Assembly (NCBI GenBank): GCA_030653365.1
Contig: JAURZL010000005.1
Coordinates: 124,001 to 188,000 of the forward strand
DNA: 64,000 bases
DNA from: Anaerolineaceae bacterium
GTDB lineage: Bacteria; Chloroflexota; Anaerolineae; Anaerolineales; Anaerolineaceae
Direction: 5' to 3'
This document shows, in pieces, positions 56,865-64,000 of the stretch (positions are counted from its first letter, which is position 1; every line of letters starts with the position of its first letter). Below the pieces are notes generated by a model, which saw only the letters and a program-made list of their open reading frames with translations, was not told the origin of the DNA and did not search any database. Both the position numbers and the translations under genes were made by a program.

Positions 56865-57938
56865 TTATTTTCTAAAGTCTGCTTCAAATTCTTTTGCCAG
56901 ATTGGCAGAAATGATTAAATTCTCCTCCCAAATTGAGAAATAGAAACCCTCCCACCCTAATTTGGAGATAATCTTCTGCATCCCTTCACGGCTGACATAA
57001 ACCTGACAGAGTTTTCCTGCTTCCCGAATTTTTTTGAGCACATCCAACCATTCTTCAGGGTTTGGTTGCCCGGCTCCCGGAATCCATTGAATCCCACGTA
57101 ATTTCGGCATCTCAAGTAGTTGAGGTAGATGGTTCAATTGTCCCACCCCATCCAGATGATAAAAAGGGTACTCCAGAAAATCACAACAGGCGGTAAGGTC
57201 AGGCATTACAAAGCGTTTGAACATGCGTGGTGAGATCATGTAGGAAAAATCGGATTGCAGCATATATAATTTTCCAGGTGCCCACAACGGGCTCCAGTTG
57301 CTACTGCCAAATACTTTTCCGTTTGCAAGATTGAAGAGCCGATCATAGTACTGAATCCACAGGTGGGTAATTTCTTCTGTCAGACGGATGACTTCCTCGG
57401 GAGAATCGGTCAGATCCAGGAGCAAGCGTTCATTTCCACGTAAATGTGCCAGGATATCCAGGTTGCCACCAATGTCGGTAACAGCTACCATTACTTTTTC
57501 CTCCCAGCGGTTAGCTGCCAAAGATGTCAACTTTTGTACCCTTTGCCACCAAATGTTGCCGGGATCAAATTCTGGTAGAATTTCGGTCAGTTCCTCCAGT
57601 GGTAGAGGATCGAACCAGACTGTATCTCTCTGGATATTTAAGTTGGAACCAAGGAATGCAGCAATCAAACCGGGACCATAATTAGGCCAGAATTTAGGGA
57701 AAGCCCCTCCAAACCATTGAATGTTCTCTGCAAATTGCTCCATATCATCCAGAATCTTCTCAGCAGAAATATCATCAGATTCCACATAGGTCACCTGGCT
57801 GTATTCTTCGAGCAAATGAATAGCACCGTCATCAATTGCTTCCATTCCATAAAAAGGATGATCAATCGTCCCAGCCCACCACTCGGTCCAATTCTGTTTG
57901 ACATGCAGTGTATCCTTTTCTGAAAACCTTTTGTTCAT
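56865..57938 (-). CDS. Divergent URO-D-like protein (paralogue 2)
   Basis: A 357-residue protein of URO-D-like fold. The site that holds the zinc ligands in other members reads FYHLDGVGQL here, so the Cys is absent, arguing against MtaA-type chemistry. Blocks such as SYMISPRMFKRFVMPDL and GIQWIPGAGQPNPEEWL fit the superfamily. GGAG precedes the ATG. Its substrate is unknown. Confidence 0.76.
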   Translation of the reverse strand: MNKRFSEKDTLHVKQNWTEWWAGTIDHPFYGMEAIDDGAIHLLEEYSQVTYVESDDISAEKILDDMEQFAENIQWFGGAFPKFWPNYGPGLIAAFLGSNLNIQRDTVWFDPLPLEELTEILPEFDPGNIWWQRVQKLTSLAANRWEEKVMVAVTDIGGNLDILAHLRGNERLLLDLTDSPEEVIRLTEEITHLWIQYYDRLFNLANGKVFGSSNWSPLWAPGKLYMLQSDFSYMISPRMFKRFVMPDLTACCDFLEYPFYHLDGVGQLNHLPQLLEMPKLRGIQWIPGAGQPNPEEWLDVLKKIREAGKLCQVYVSREGMQKIISKLGWEGFYFSIWEENLIISANLAKEFEADFRK

Positions 57939-57971
57939 GAAGTCTCCAAATCATTTTCTCATGGGCAACTA

Positions 57972-59093
57972 TTATTTCAACCCAAATAATTGCTCTTTCA
58001 GATCCAGATAATACAAATAATCATCCGGTTTTACATTGGGTGGGCAGCGATGATCGCAGAATGGGATATAGCCACCGCGTTCAACCAGTGGAATTAAGGA
58101 TTCCATATAAGCTCGAATTGATTCAGGTCCTTCACCGAGTTTCATCTTATCAAAACCTCCCATGATGCGCAGATCTTTCCCATATTCTTTCAATAATTCT
58201 TCTGGATGGGTACAGGAGTTAACTTCGAAAGGAAACAGGCAATTGATTCCCCCTTCCAGCATGTATGGCAGAATTGGACGCACATCACCATCACAATCGG
58301 TGTACCACAGCTCAACCCCCGCTTGCTTTAGTTTCTGGTGGATACGTTTATAACGCGGCATTACTACATTCTTAAAGAATTTCTTTGAAACAATTGGGCC
58401 ACCTTTATAACAAATATCTTCCCAGCCAGCAGCGTAATCAAATGAGAAGTGTGGCAGCACCTGGTCGAGGAAGTGCTCTACCATAACACAGCTGGTCTCT
58501 ACCATATCTTCAACCATCGCAGGGTAATCGTACATAGCATAAGCCAAATCTTCAAAGGTAAGCATATTACGCACCTTACCAATCATTGATCCGCAATCAA
58601 TACCGAGCGGATAGGTTCGATCATCTGGGTGCATCGCTTTCAGGGAATTGATATCCATGATACGGACTGGATCATCTAACCGGAAGCGTTCGGTTTTTAC
58701 CTTTTTCCAATCGTCTGGTGTAACAACCGTTGCCTTCAGGTAATGAGGGATGCTCTCATGACCATTGATAGGCACTTCTGCCAGCAATCCATCTTCATTA
58801 ATAATTATCTTGCTATTACTTCGCACCTCCACCACCTGGTTGCCAAAATTGGGTGAAAGCCAGACATTGCCCCAGATACATTCGATGCGGTCAAAATTGA
58901 AAAATCTGTCAGCTTCTTCATTATTCGTGATATTATTCTCGGAAAACAATGGCCAGACTTCGAAGTTTTCGTTCCAATATCCAAATTCCATATTGAAACA
59001 ACGGTCAATTGGTTGGTAATTCATCTGGCGTAGAAAGCGTTCACGATCTGTCAGCGTTCCTTGCCACTTCGTCCGAATGGGGGGTGTGCTCAT
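57972..59093 (-). CDS. Divergent URO-D-like protein (paralogue 3)
   Basis: A 373-residue URO-D-like protein and first gene of the minus-strand cluster. The zinc-site equivalent is LWYTDCDGDVRPIL with a later INCLFPFE, so Asp-Cys replaces His-x-Cys. The N-terminus DRERFLRQMNYQPIDR is the family opening. A GGAGG ribosome site lies before the ATG. The promoter and LacI-type operator are 120 bases upstream. Confidence 0.8.
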   Translation of the reverse strand: MSTPPIRTKWQGTLTDRERFLRQMNYQPIDRCFNMEFGYWNENFEVWPLFSENNITNNEEADRFFNFDRIECIWGNVWLSPNFGNQVVEVRSNSKIIINEDGLLAEVPINGHESIPHYLKATVVTPDDWKKVKTERFRLDDPVRIMDINSLKAMHPDDRTYPLGIDCGSMIGKVRNMLTFEDLAYAMYDYPAMVEDMVETSCVMVEHFLDQVLPHFSFDYAAGWEDICYKGGPIVSKKFFKNVVMPRYKRIHQKLKQAGVELWYTDCDGDVRPILPYMLEGGINCLFPFEVNSCTHPEELLKEYGKDLRIMGGFDKMKLGEGPESIRAYMESLIPLVERGGYIPFCDHRCPPNVKPDDYLYYLDLKEQLFGLK

Positions 59094-59211
59094 AAAAAGA
59101 CCTCCATGAATAAAAAAATTGTGTAAGTTATTCTGTACACAAAGGATATTTTTCTGATAAACGATTGAGAATTTTGTTATAGTGAAAAAATGATTAATGA
59201 TATGAAACCAA

Positions 59212-59233
59212 ATTCTGACAACGTTGTCAGAAT
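59212..59233. promoter_or_regulatory. LacI-type palindromic operator
   Basis: A perfect 22-bp palindrome whose core TGACAACGTTGTCA matches the central-CG pattern of LacI/GalR operators. It overlaps the -10 and start of the minus-strand promoter. No LacI-family gene is in the window. Confidence 0.82.
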
Positions 59234-59257
59234 ATCATTGAACATATTGAATGTCAA
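59229..59257 (-). promoter_or_regulatory. Promoter of the URO-D/GH4/ChbG cluster
   Basis: On the minus strand TTGACA, 17 bases, TATTCT, giving a leader of about 130 bases to the first gene at 59093. Confidence 0.74.
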
Positions 59258-59476
59258 GTGGAATTAATCAATGGTTTTACGAAGTACTTGACGCATGGTG
59301 ATCCTCAATAAGAATAAAATTAATTAATATAAATAAATTTCAGAGTCTTCACAAGAATAGTAATGAATTCGATGATTTCCTTTCTCTTCAAGTAATAATT
59401 TTTCATGTATCACCAAATTGCAATCAGCTTCCCTTCTTAGTTAGTTTGTAGTTCTATAATATGGAAAAATATTAAT

Positions 59477-60331
59477 TCAAAGCAAGGAGACATTGGCCGA
59501 TGAAGCCGTATCGAGATCAGAAATGATGGCATAATCCGGGTGACCGTTTAATAATGTTACCGGATAATCCAGATCCGGTTTTGATAAGAGCGCAACCCGC
59601 AAAACGGTGCGCTGCCAGGAACCTCCCGAACAATACAGCCGAATGCGTCGGGAAGCCAGAATATCTTTGAATCCCATTGTGACAGCCATGGAAGGCAGAG
59701 CATAGGGGTTGCCACCGGTGTTCCAGATACTGTTCATCACCAGTGTATCCGGATTAAGATGAACAATCCGTGTTTGTGATTGCATAAATTCATCCATTGA
59801 TACTCTGGAATAAAGTGTATTGGGTGGTTCATTGAAAGCAATATGCCCGTGGTAACCGATGCCACCATAACAGGTATCGATGCCGCCTGCATTTTCAATC
59901 TGTTGGCTGATCTCATCCAGATGGAGTGGATCGGGGAAATGAATATGATCCAGGGGCATTTGCAGATCTTTATCTAGTTGATTGAAAACCTGAGTCACCA
60001 TGTAGTGCTTGAAACTGAGCGGGTGATCTGAGGGGAGTGGGCGTCCCTGCCAATCGCAATATTCATCCATGTTGAATGTATGCACATTTTTCCAGCTGAT
60101 CCTATCCTGATTACAAATTTTAATCAGGATAGGATATTGGCCAACCGGGCCGACGGGAAGAATCAAACGGGTAGGTCTCCCGGATAAATTATTTACCTTG
60201 ACTTCATCGGCGATGGATCTTGCCATATGCTCAAATAATAAATCATTATCGTGAAGTACCGTTAAAGGAATGCTGGAGGAAGTGATTAATTCTTCGGGTG
60301 AGAAAGTTAATTGGTGGGGTGATAGCTGCAT
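59477..60331 (-). CDS. NagB-like glucosamine-phosphate deaminase homologue with altered active site
   Basis: A 284-residue protein of the NagB/6-phosphogluconolactonase fold. Asp89 (NMDEYC), His163 and Glu168 (HGHIAFNEP) match catalytic positions of NagB. However, the Asp next to the catalytic His is His161 (GYHGH instead of NDGH), and the phosphate loop reads LPVGPVGQ instead of LPTGSTP. So it may use a different, possibly unphosphorylated, substrate. GAGG precedes the ATG. It reads in the same direction as the downstream URO-D cluster but separate from it. Confidence 0.82.
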   Translation of the reverse strand: MQLSPHQLTFSPEELITSSSIPLTVLHDNDLLFEHMARSIADEVKVNNLSGRPTRLILPVGPVGQYPILIKICNQDRISWKNVHTFNMDEYCDWQGRPLPSDHPLSFKHYMVTQVFNQLDKDLQMPLDHIHFPDPLHLDEISQQIENAGGIDTCYGGIGYHGHIAFNEPPNTLYSRVSMDEFMQSQTRIVHLNPDTLVMNSIWNTGGNPYALPSMAVTMGFKDILASRRIRLYCSGGSWQRTVLRVALLSKPDLDYPVTLLNGHPDYAIISDLDTASSANVSLL

Positions 60332-60775
60332 GTGACCTCGTAAAAATCAGAAGGATGAATGATCAGTGTTATGGATATTGAAAAAATTATAAATCAATAA
60401 TGAAATTAACATGTGCATAATCAAGTAAAAATTCCATACAGATCTAACCCCGGGATTACTTAGATCATATGTCAAGTAAAAATAAATTCATTTATGAATT
60501 TTTGGAATTTATTAAGTGCCACTAATTTTCATTCATATTATTACTTGACATTGGTTTTTCAATTTGCTATTATTTTTCTACTTCACACCTTTCCATTTTT
60601 TGCAATTATCCTTACTAAATTTTCAATTAAACCTCGTTATTGCCAGCATTGTGTTCTTCAATACCTTCTTTTTTAAATAGTTAAGCTGGAGATCCAGGAA
60701 AGGAGTAGAAATTCAAAGAAAACAGGTTTAGAACCAAAAATAAATTATAACCAAACACCTTTAAGGAGAAAAAGA
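60332..60775. other. 444-base divergent regulatory gap
   Basis: Holds the promoter of the first sugar-binding lipoprotein (60545-60573). GATCTAA and TTAGATC around a CCCGGG-containing spacer form an inverted repeat near 60440-60465. A purine-rich GAAAGGAG at 60697-60704 is not followed by a gene. Confidence 0.55.
60545..60573 (+). promoter_or_regulatory. Promoter of sugar-binding lipoprotein 1
   Basis: TTGACA, 17 bases, TATTAT. The spacer and flanks (CTTGACA ... TTTTTC ... TGCTATTAT) parallel the promoter of the second lipoprotein gene at 62425-62453. Confidence 0.77.
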
Positions 60776-62233
60776 ATGAAAAAGAAATTCAGTTTACTTT
60801 CAATGTTATTGGTCGCAATCTTCCTGGTTGGCTTGGTAGGTTGTAGTCCTGCTGCAACACCAGAACCTTCCGCACCAGCTGCGCCAGCTGAACCCGCAGC
60901 ACCCGCTGAGCCAGCAGAACCTGCTGAACCAGCTGAACCTGTTGCACCTGCTGAACCTGTTGCACCTGCTGAAGCGAAGGAATTTGTTACCTGGTTCCAA
61001 TATGATCAAAATAATGAAGACCCTGCTAGTGATGAACGCGTCGGAAACGAATATCTGCGAAAGACAATTCCAGAATTCAACGAGGAATTCGCTGGAAAAT
61101 GGGTCTGGAACAGTATCCACAAACCCTTTGACAAGATCGCAGCAGAATTAGTAGCAGCTTCCATTGCTGGTGGTGATGTACCGGATATGACCGAAATGGA
61201 AGGGAATGTTCTGATGACCTATTATCGCAATGGTGTCTTAATGGACATAACCGATTGGGTACAACAACAATCCTGGTTCGCGGACATGGATCCAAGCGCC
61301 ATCAATGCCTGTACCGCTCCTGATGGAAGAATTTATTGTATCCCGTTGGCTGAACGTCCACACCTGACTTATGTCTGGGCAGATCGTTTTCCGAATGGCT
61401 ATCCAACCACACCAGAACAATTCATGGTAGAGGCTGAACGATTAAAAGCAGAAGGACTATATGCCATGACATTCTTTGGATCTACTGCTTATGGTGGAGA
61501 CGGTGCCAGCCGTGCTGTGTGGACAATTAATACTTCCTTTGGTGGTACCTATTACGATGATGAAGGTAATATGTTACTAAACACACCAGAGACAATTGCT
61601 GCCATTGAGTTTTTACGTGAAATCGTAGCAAAAGAGTATGTAGCTCCAGTGTCGTTCGCCGGTGGATTCCAGGAAGAAGAAGCCTTTAAGGATGCATCGG
61701 CTGGAGCTATTCCAACTGGTCTTTTCGGATATCGTTATATCAATCCACTGACAGCACCGGATGGGACAAAATATGATACATCAACATCAGACGATATGAT
61801 CAATGCCATTGGTGCCGGGGATGTGGTTATGCGCCCATCATTTGCACCCGAAGGAAAAACCCCAGGTTGTAATATCGATATTCAAGCATTGGCAATTCCG
61901 GTAGGTTCCAAGAATGTTGAAGCAGCTTACGATTACATCAACTGGATTATGACACCAGACCGCAATGCAGAGTTTGTTGCTGGCCCTGGTGGTGGTTTTC
62001 CTGCTTTGAAATCGATGCTAAGTCACCCAACATTTGACACCCCATTTTATCAACAGGCAGCCATCGCAATAAATGGTAGTTCTTGTAAAGCCTGGCAAGG
62101 AACCCTTGAAAGGCCCAATGAAGCCGCTGAATTGATCATGAACGTATTTTACCGCCTGATCAAGGAAGACCCAACTTTGGATATTTCCACAGAGTTGACA
62201 AAAACGCAGGACGAATACAACTCCAATAATTAA
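60776..62233 (+). CDS. Sugar ABC transporter substrate-binding lipoprotein 1
   Basis: A 485-residue solute-binding protein (MalE-like family) anchored outside the membrane. The signal peptide ends in VGCS with lipidated Cys23, followed by a flexible Pro-Ala-Glu linker of PAEP repeats (about 27-62). The two-domain body begins FVTWFQYDQNNEDPAS. It likely delivers an oligosaccharide or amino sugar to permeases not encoded in the window. A long leader (about 196 bases) precedes it. It is paralogous to the next gene. Confidence 0.9.
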   Translation: MKKKFSLLSMLLVAIFLVGLVGCSPAATPEPSAPAAPAEPAAPAEPAEPAEPAEPVAPAEPVAPAEAKEFVTWFQYDQNNEDPASDERVGNEYLRKTIPEFNEEFAGKWVWNSIHKPFDKIAAELVAASIAGGDVPDMTEMEGNVLMTYYRNGVLMDITDWVQQQSWFADMDPSAINACTAPDGRIYCIPLAERPHLTYVWADRFPNGYPTTPEQFMVEAERLKAEGLYAMTFFGSTAYGGDGASRAVWTINTSFGGTYYDDEGNMLLNTPETIAAIEFLREIVAKEYVAPVSFAGGFQEEEAFKDASAGAIPTGLFGYRYINPLTAPDGTKYDTSTSDDMINAIGAGDVVMRPSFAPEGKTPGCNIDIQALAIPVGSKNVEAAYDYINWIMTPDRNAEFVAGPGGGFPALKSMLSHPTFDTPFYQQAAIAINGSSCKAWQGTLERPNEAAELIMNVFYRLIKEDPTLDISTELTKTQDEYNSNN

Positions 62234-62264
62234 TTTAGTGCTACTGGAAAAACTAATAAAATCT

Positions 62265-62305
62265 AACAACAAACTACAAGGACCTAATCCTTGTAGTTTG
62301 TTGTT
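62265..62305 (+). terminator. Strong hairpin after lipoprotein gene 1
   Basis: A perfect 18-bp stem with a 5-base loop (CCTAA). No T-run follows the stem, so it may mainly stabilise the mRNA 3' end or attenuate readthrough. Confidence 0.6.
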
Positions 62306-62424
62306 AACAGGATGAAATCTCAAAATAAACCAATTTTTGCCGTTGATTGGGTAATTCAACAAATAGAATTAGGTTTCAAAAACCTTAAAATATTCAGTAA
62401 TACTTAAAATCAGTTCATTTCTAC

Positions 62425-62453
62425 TTGACAAGCCTTTTTTCACATGCTATTAT
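62425..62453 (+). promoter_or_regulatory. Promoter of sugar-binding lipoprotein 2
   Basis: TTGACA, 17 bases, TATTAT. It parallels the promoter of gene 1 and gives a leader of about 470 bases. Confidence 0.75.
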
Positions 62454-62925
62454 ATTTTTATTCCCACGCAAAATTTCTTTTTCAGTAATTTTATAATTTA
62501 TTTTTTCTTGCAGATTTAATGGTGTTCTTATCAATAAAAATACTAGTAACACTACAAATAATCCATAATCTCCGGGAGTTTCAAGTAATGCGAATACATG
62601 CTGCACTTCCAGGAAAAGACTTGATAAAACAAAATTTAATTATCCCTAAACCTCATTATAATTTTTTAGACTACAAACTTGGTGACTTTTGGATTCAATC
62701 AAACGTTGTTGAATTCCTAAATCAACTAAACCCAGGTAAAAGGTGCGAATTTCCAAAAAGTTGATAAATTCAATTTATTTCAATTCATTTAACCATTATT
62801 GTTATGTTGAAAAAATCCTCAAACAAGTTATGAAAATCTAAAGGAGGTGGTTGGCCAGACAAAAATTAGGATAATTACTAAATCGTCAATAAACTTAATC
62901 AAAAAATTTATTAAGGAGAAAAAGA

Positions 62926-64000
62926 ATGAAAAGCAAGAAATATTTATTGTTGACAGCTCTAATGTTGGTCGTCTTCACTATGGGTTTGGTTGGTTGTGCA
63001 CCTGCTGCTGAAGAACCTGCTGCCCCCGCTGAACCAGTTGCACCTGCTGAACCGGCTGCACCTGCTGCACCTGCTGCACCAGTAGCCACTGAAGTACCTG
63101 CTGAACCGGCTGCACCTGCCGAAGAAGTGGCATTGGTAACCTGGTTCCAATATGACCAGAACAATGAAGACCCGGCCAGTGACGAACGTGTTGGTAACCA
63201 ATGGTTACGCGACAATATCCCGTTGTTTGATGCTGCTTTCGAAGGAAAATATTACTGGGAGAATACTCCCAAAGCCTGGGATAAAATGTCATCCGAACTC
63301 GTTGCCGCTGAAATTTCTGGTGGTGATGTCCCTGACCTGATCGAGTTGGGTGGTGCACAAATTGTGACTTACGTTAACAATGGTGCTTTAATGGACCTTA
63401 CCGACTGGATGATGGCTCAGGAATGGTATGCTGATCTGGATGAAAGTGCAAAAATCTCCTGCACAGGACCAGATGGTCGTCTCTATTGTATACCTACTGC
63501 TGAACGTCCCCACCTGACCTATGTCTGGGCAGACCGCTATCCGAATGGTTACCCAACTACTCCAGAACAATTTGTGGTAGAAGCCGAACGCTTGAAAGCT
63601 GAAGGACTGTATGCCTGGTCATATTTTGGCAACACACAATATGGTGGATCTGGTGCAGGTCGTGGTATCTGGGCATTAATTGCTTCCTTTGGTGGCACCT
63701 ATGATGATGGTCAAGGCAATATGCTGCTCAACACCCCAGAAAATGTGGCTGCCATTGATTTCTTACGCATGACGGTTATGAATGGTTATAATCCTGACAC
63801 CGTTTTCGCTGGTGGTTTTGTGGAAGAGGATTCCTTTAAAGATGCCTCAGCTGGTGCTTTCCCGACTGGTTTGTTTGGTTATCGCTACATCAATCCTCTG
63901 ACCGCTCCTGATGGGACAAAATACGAAACCGGTTCAGAACAGGACATGATTGACGCGATTGCTGCTGGTGATGTGATTATGCGCCCGATGTTTGCTCCCG
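62926..64000 (+). CDS. Sugar ABC transporter substrate-binding lipoprotein 2 (partial, cut by window end)
   Basis: The frame is open to the window edge, about 358 codons shown. It starts MKSKKYLLLTALMLVV, with lipidated Cys24 in LVGCA and a Pro-Ala-Glu linker. The body (WFQYDQNNEDPASDERVGN and many later blocks) is strongly similar to lipoprotein 1. The ribosome site (AAGGAGAAAAAGA) is the same in both genes. A tandem duplication is likely. Confidence 0.9.
   Translation, partial: MKSKKYLLLTALMLVVFTMGLVGCAPAAEEPAAPAEPVAPAEPAAPAAPAAPVATEVPAEPAAPAEEVALVTWFQYDQNNEDPASDERVGNQWLRDNIPLFDAAFEGKYYWENTPKAWDKMSSELVAAEISGGDVPDLIELGGAQIVTYVNNGALMDLTDWMMAQEWYADLDESAKISCTGPDGRLYCIPTAERPHLTYVWADRYPNGYPTTPEQFVVEAERLKAEGLYAWSYFGNTQYGGSGAGRGIWALIASFGGTYDDGQGNMLLNTPENVAAIDFLRMTVMNGYNPDTVFAGGFVEEDSFKDASAGAFPTGLFGYRYINPLTAPDGTKYETGSEQDMIDAIAAGDVIMRPMFAP

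Larger units (their letters stand above)
59094..59476. other. 383-base gap with operator and promoter
   Basis: Holds the promoter/operator of the URO-D cluster (59212-59257). The remainder up to the NagB-like stop (59258-59476) is AT-rich with no gene recognised. Confidence 0.6.
62234..62925. other. 692-base gap with hairpin and promoter
   Basis: Holds the hairpin 62265-62305 and the promoter 62425-62453, then a leader of about 470 bases before the second lipoprotein. A 62519-62764 open frame lacks a ribosome site and family resemblance and is not called a gene. A strong AAGGAGGTGG at 62841-62850 is not followed by a usable start. Confidence 0.6.

Noticed and set aside
60806..61120. Minus-strand frame with Arg/Cys/Ser-rich repeats
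   Set aside because: It is the antisense shadow of the first lipoprotein's linker.
62519..62764. 81-codon open frame between the two lipoprotein genes
   Set aside because: It lies in an AT-rich leader, has no ribosome site and no family resemblance.
62895..63215. Long minus-strand frame rich in Gly, Ala and Ser
   Set aside because: It is the antisense of the Pro-Ala-Glu linker repeat of the lipoprotein; the composition arises from the repeat alone.

Overview
The window (about 45% G+C by eye) looks like a chromosomal segment from an Anaerolineae-type Chloroflexota bacterium. This is inferred from gene content: MalT-type LuxR regulators, Tat-exported redox proteins, many CPBP proteases, URO-D-like proteins beside glycosidases, lipoproteins with Pro-Ala-Glu linkers, and secreted proteases ending in a Leu-Pro-Leu tail. 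No rRNA, tRNA, CRISPR array, phage or plasmid module was seen.

Layout. 1-4225: a UGT-type glycosyltransferase, an aldo/keto reductase, a small membrane protein and a self-inhibited Fic protein behind three operator-like palindromes. 4226-8830: an ABC-2 exporter operon bracketed by 83-85 bp inverted-end repeats, followed by a REP-associated tyrosine transposase (RAYT) between two long copies of the repeat; this reads as a REPIN-RAYT system. 8831-15742: VOC and GNAT enzymes, a Tat-exported L,D-transpeptidase, a glycan-type transferase with a PHP phosphoesterase, and a Tat nitroreductase (broken by an in-frame UGA), Tat flavodoxin and membrane protein cluster. 15924-22683: a MalT/LuxR regulator, a MacB-like ABC system and a PfkB kinase. 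22802-33971: three CPBP proteases among acetyltransferase, pentaheme lipoprotein, flavodoxin, hydrolase, PAS-GGDEF and URO-D genes. 34223-39447: an AhpD-like protein, fructose-bisphosphatase, a GH4 glycosidase with a BadF-type kinase, and DegV. 39671-44770: two secreted proteases with a shared C-terminal tail, a cluster of four palindromes, and a PadR/hydrolase operon.

The right third is sugar metabolism. 44981-52673 (minus) is one operon: GH31 alpha-glycosidase, FadR-type GntR regulator, enolase-superfamily dehydratase, class II aldolase, PfkB kinase and a fucose/arabinose-isomerase-like protein. It starts at a near-consensus promoter overlapped by a perfect 34-bp palindrome. A PemK/MazF toxin-antitoxin pair follows. 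53463-60331 (minus) holds a second set: ChbG-type deacetylase, three divergent URO-D-like proteins, a GH4 enzyme and a NagB-like protein with altered catalytic and phosphate loops; its main promoter carries a LacI-type operator. Reading away from it are two tandem paralogous sugar-binding lipoproteins with matching promoters, the second cut by the window end.

The best candidates for undescribed biology are the amino-sugar/URO-D cluster (53463-60331), the REPIN-RAYT system (4298-8748), the shared C-terminal tail, and the GH31 pathway with its unusual operator.
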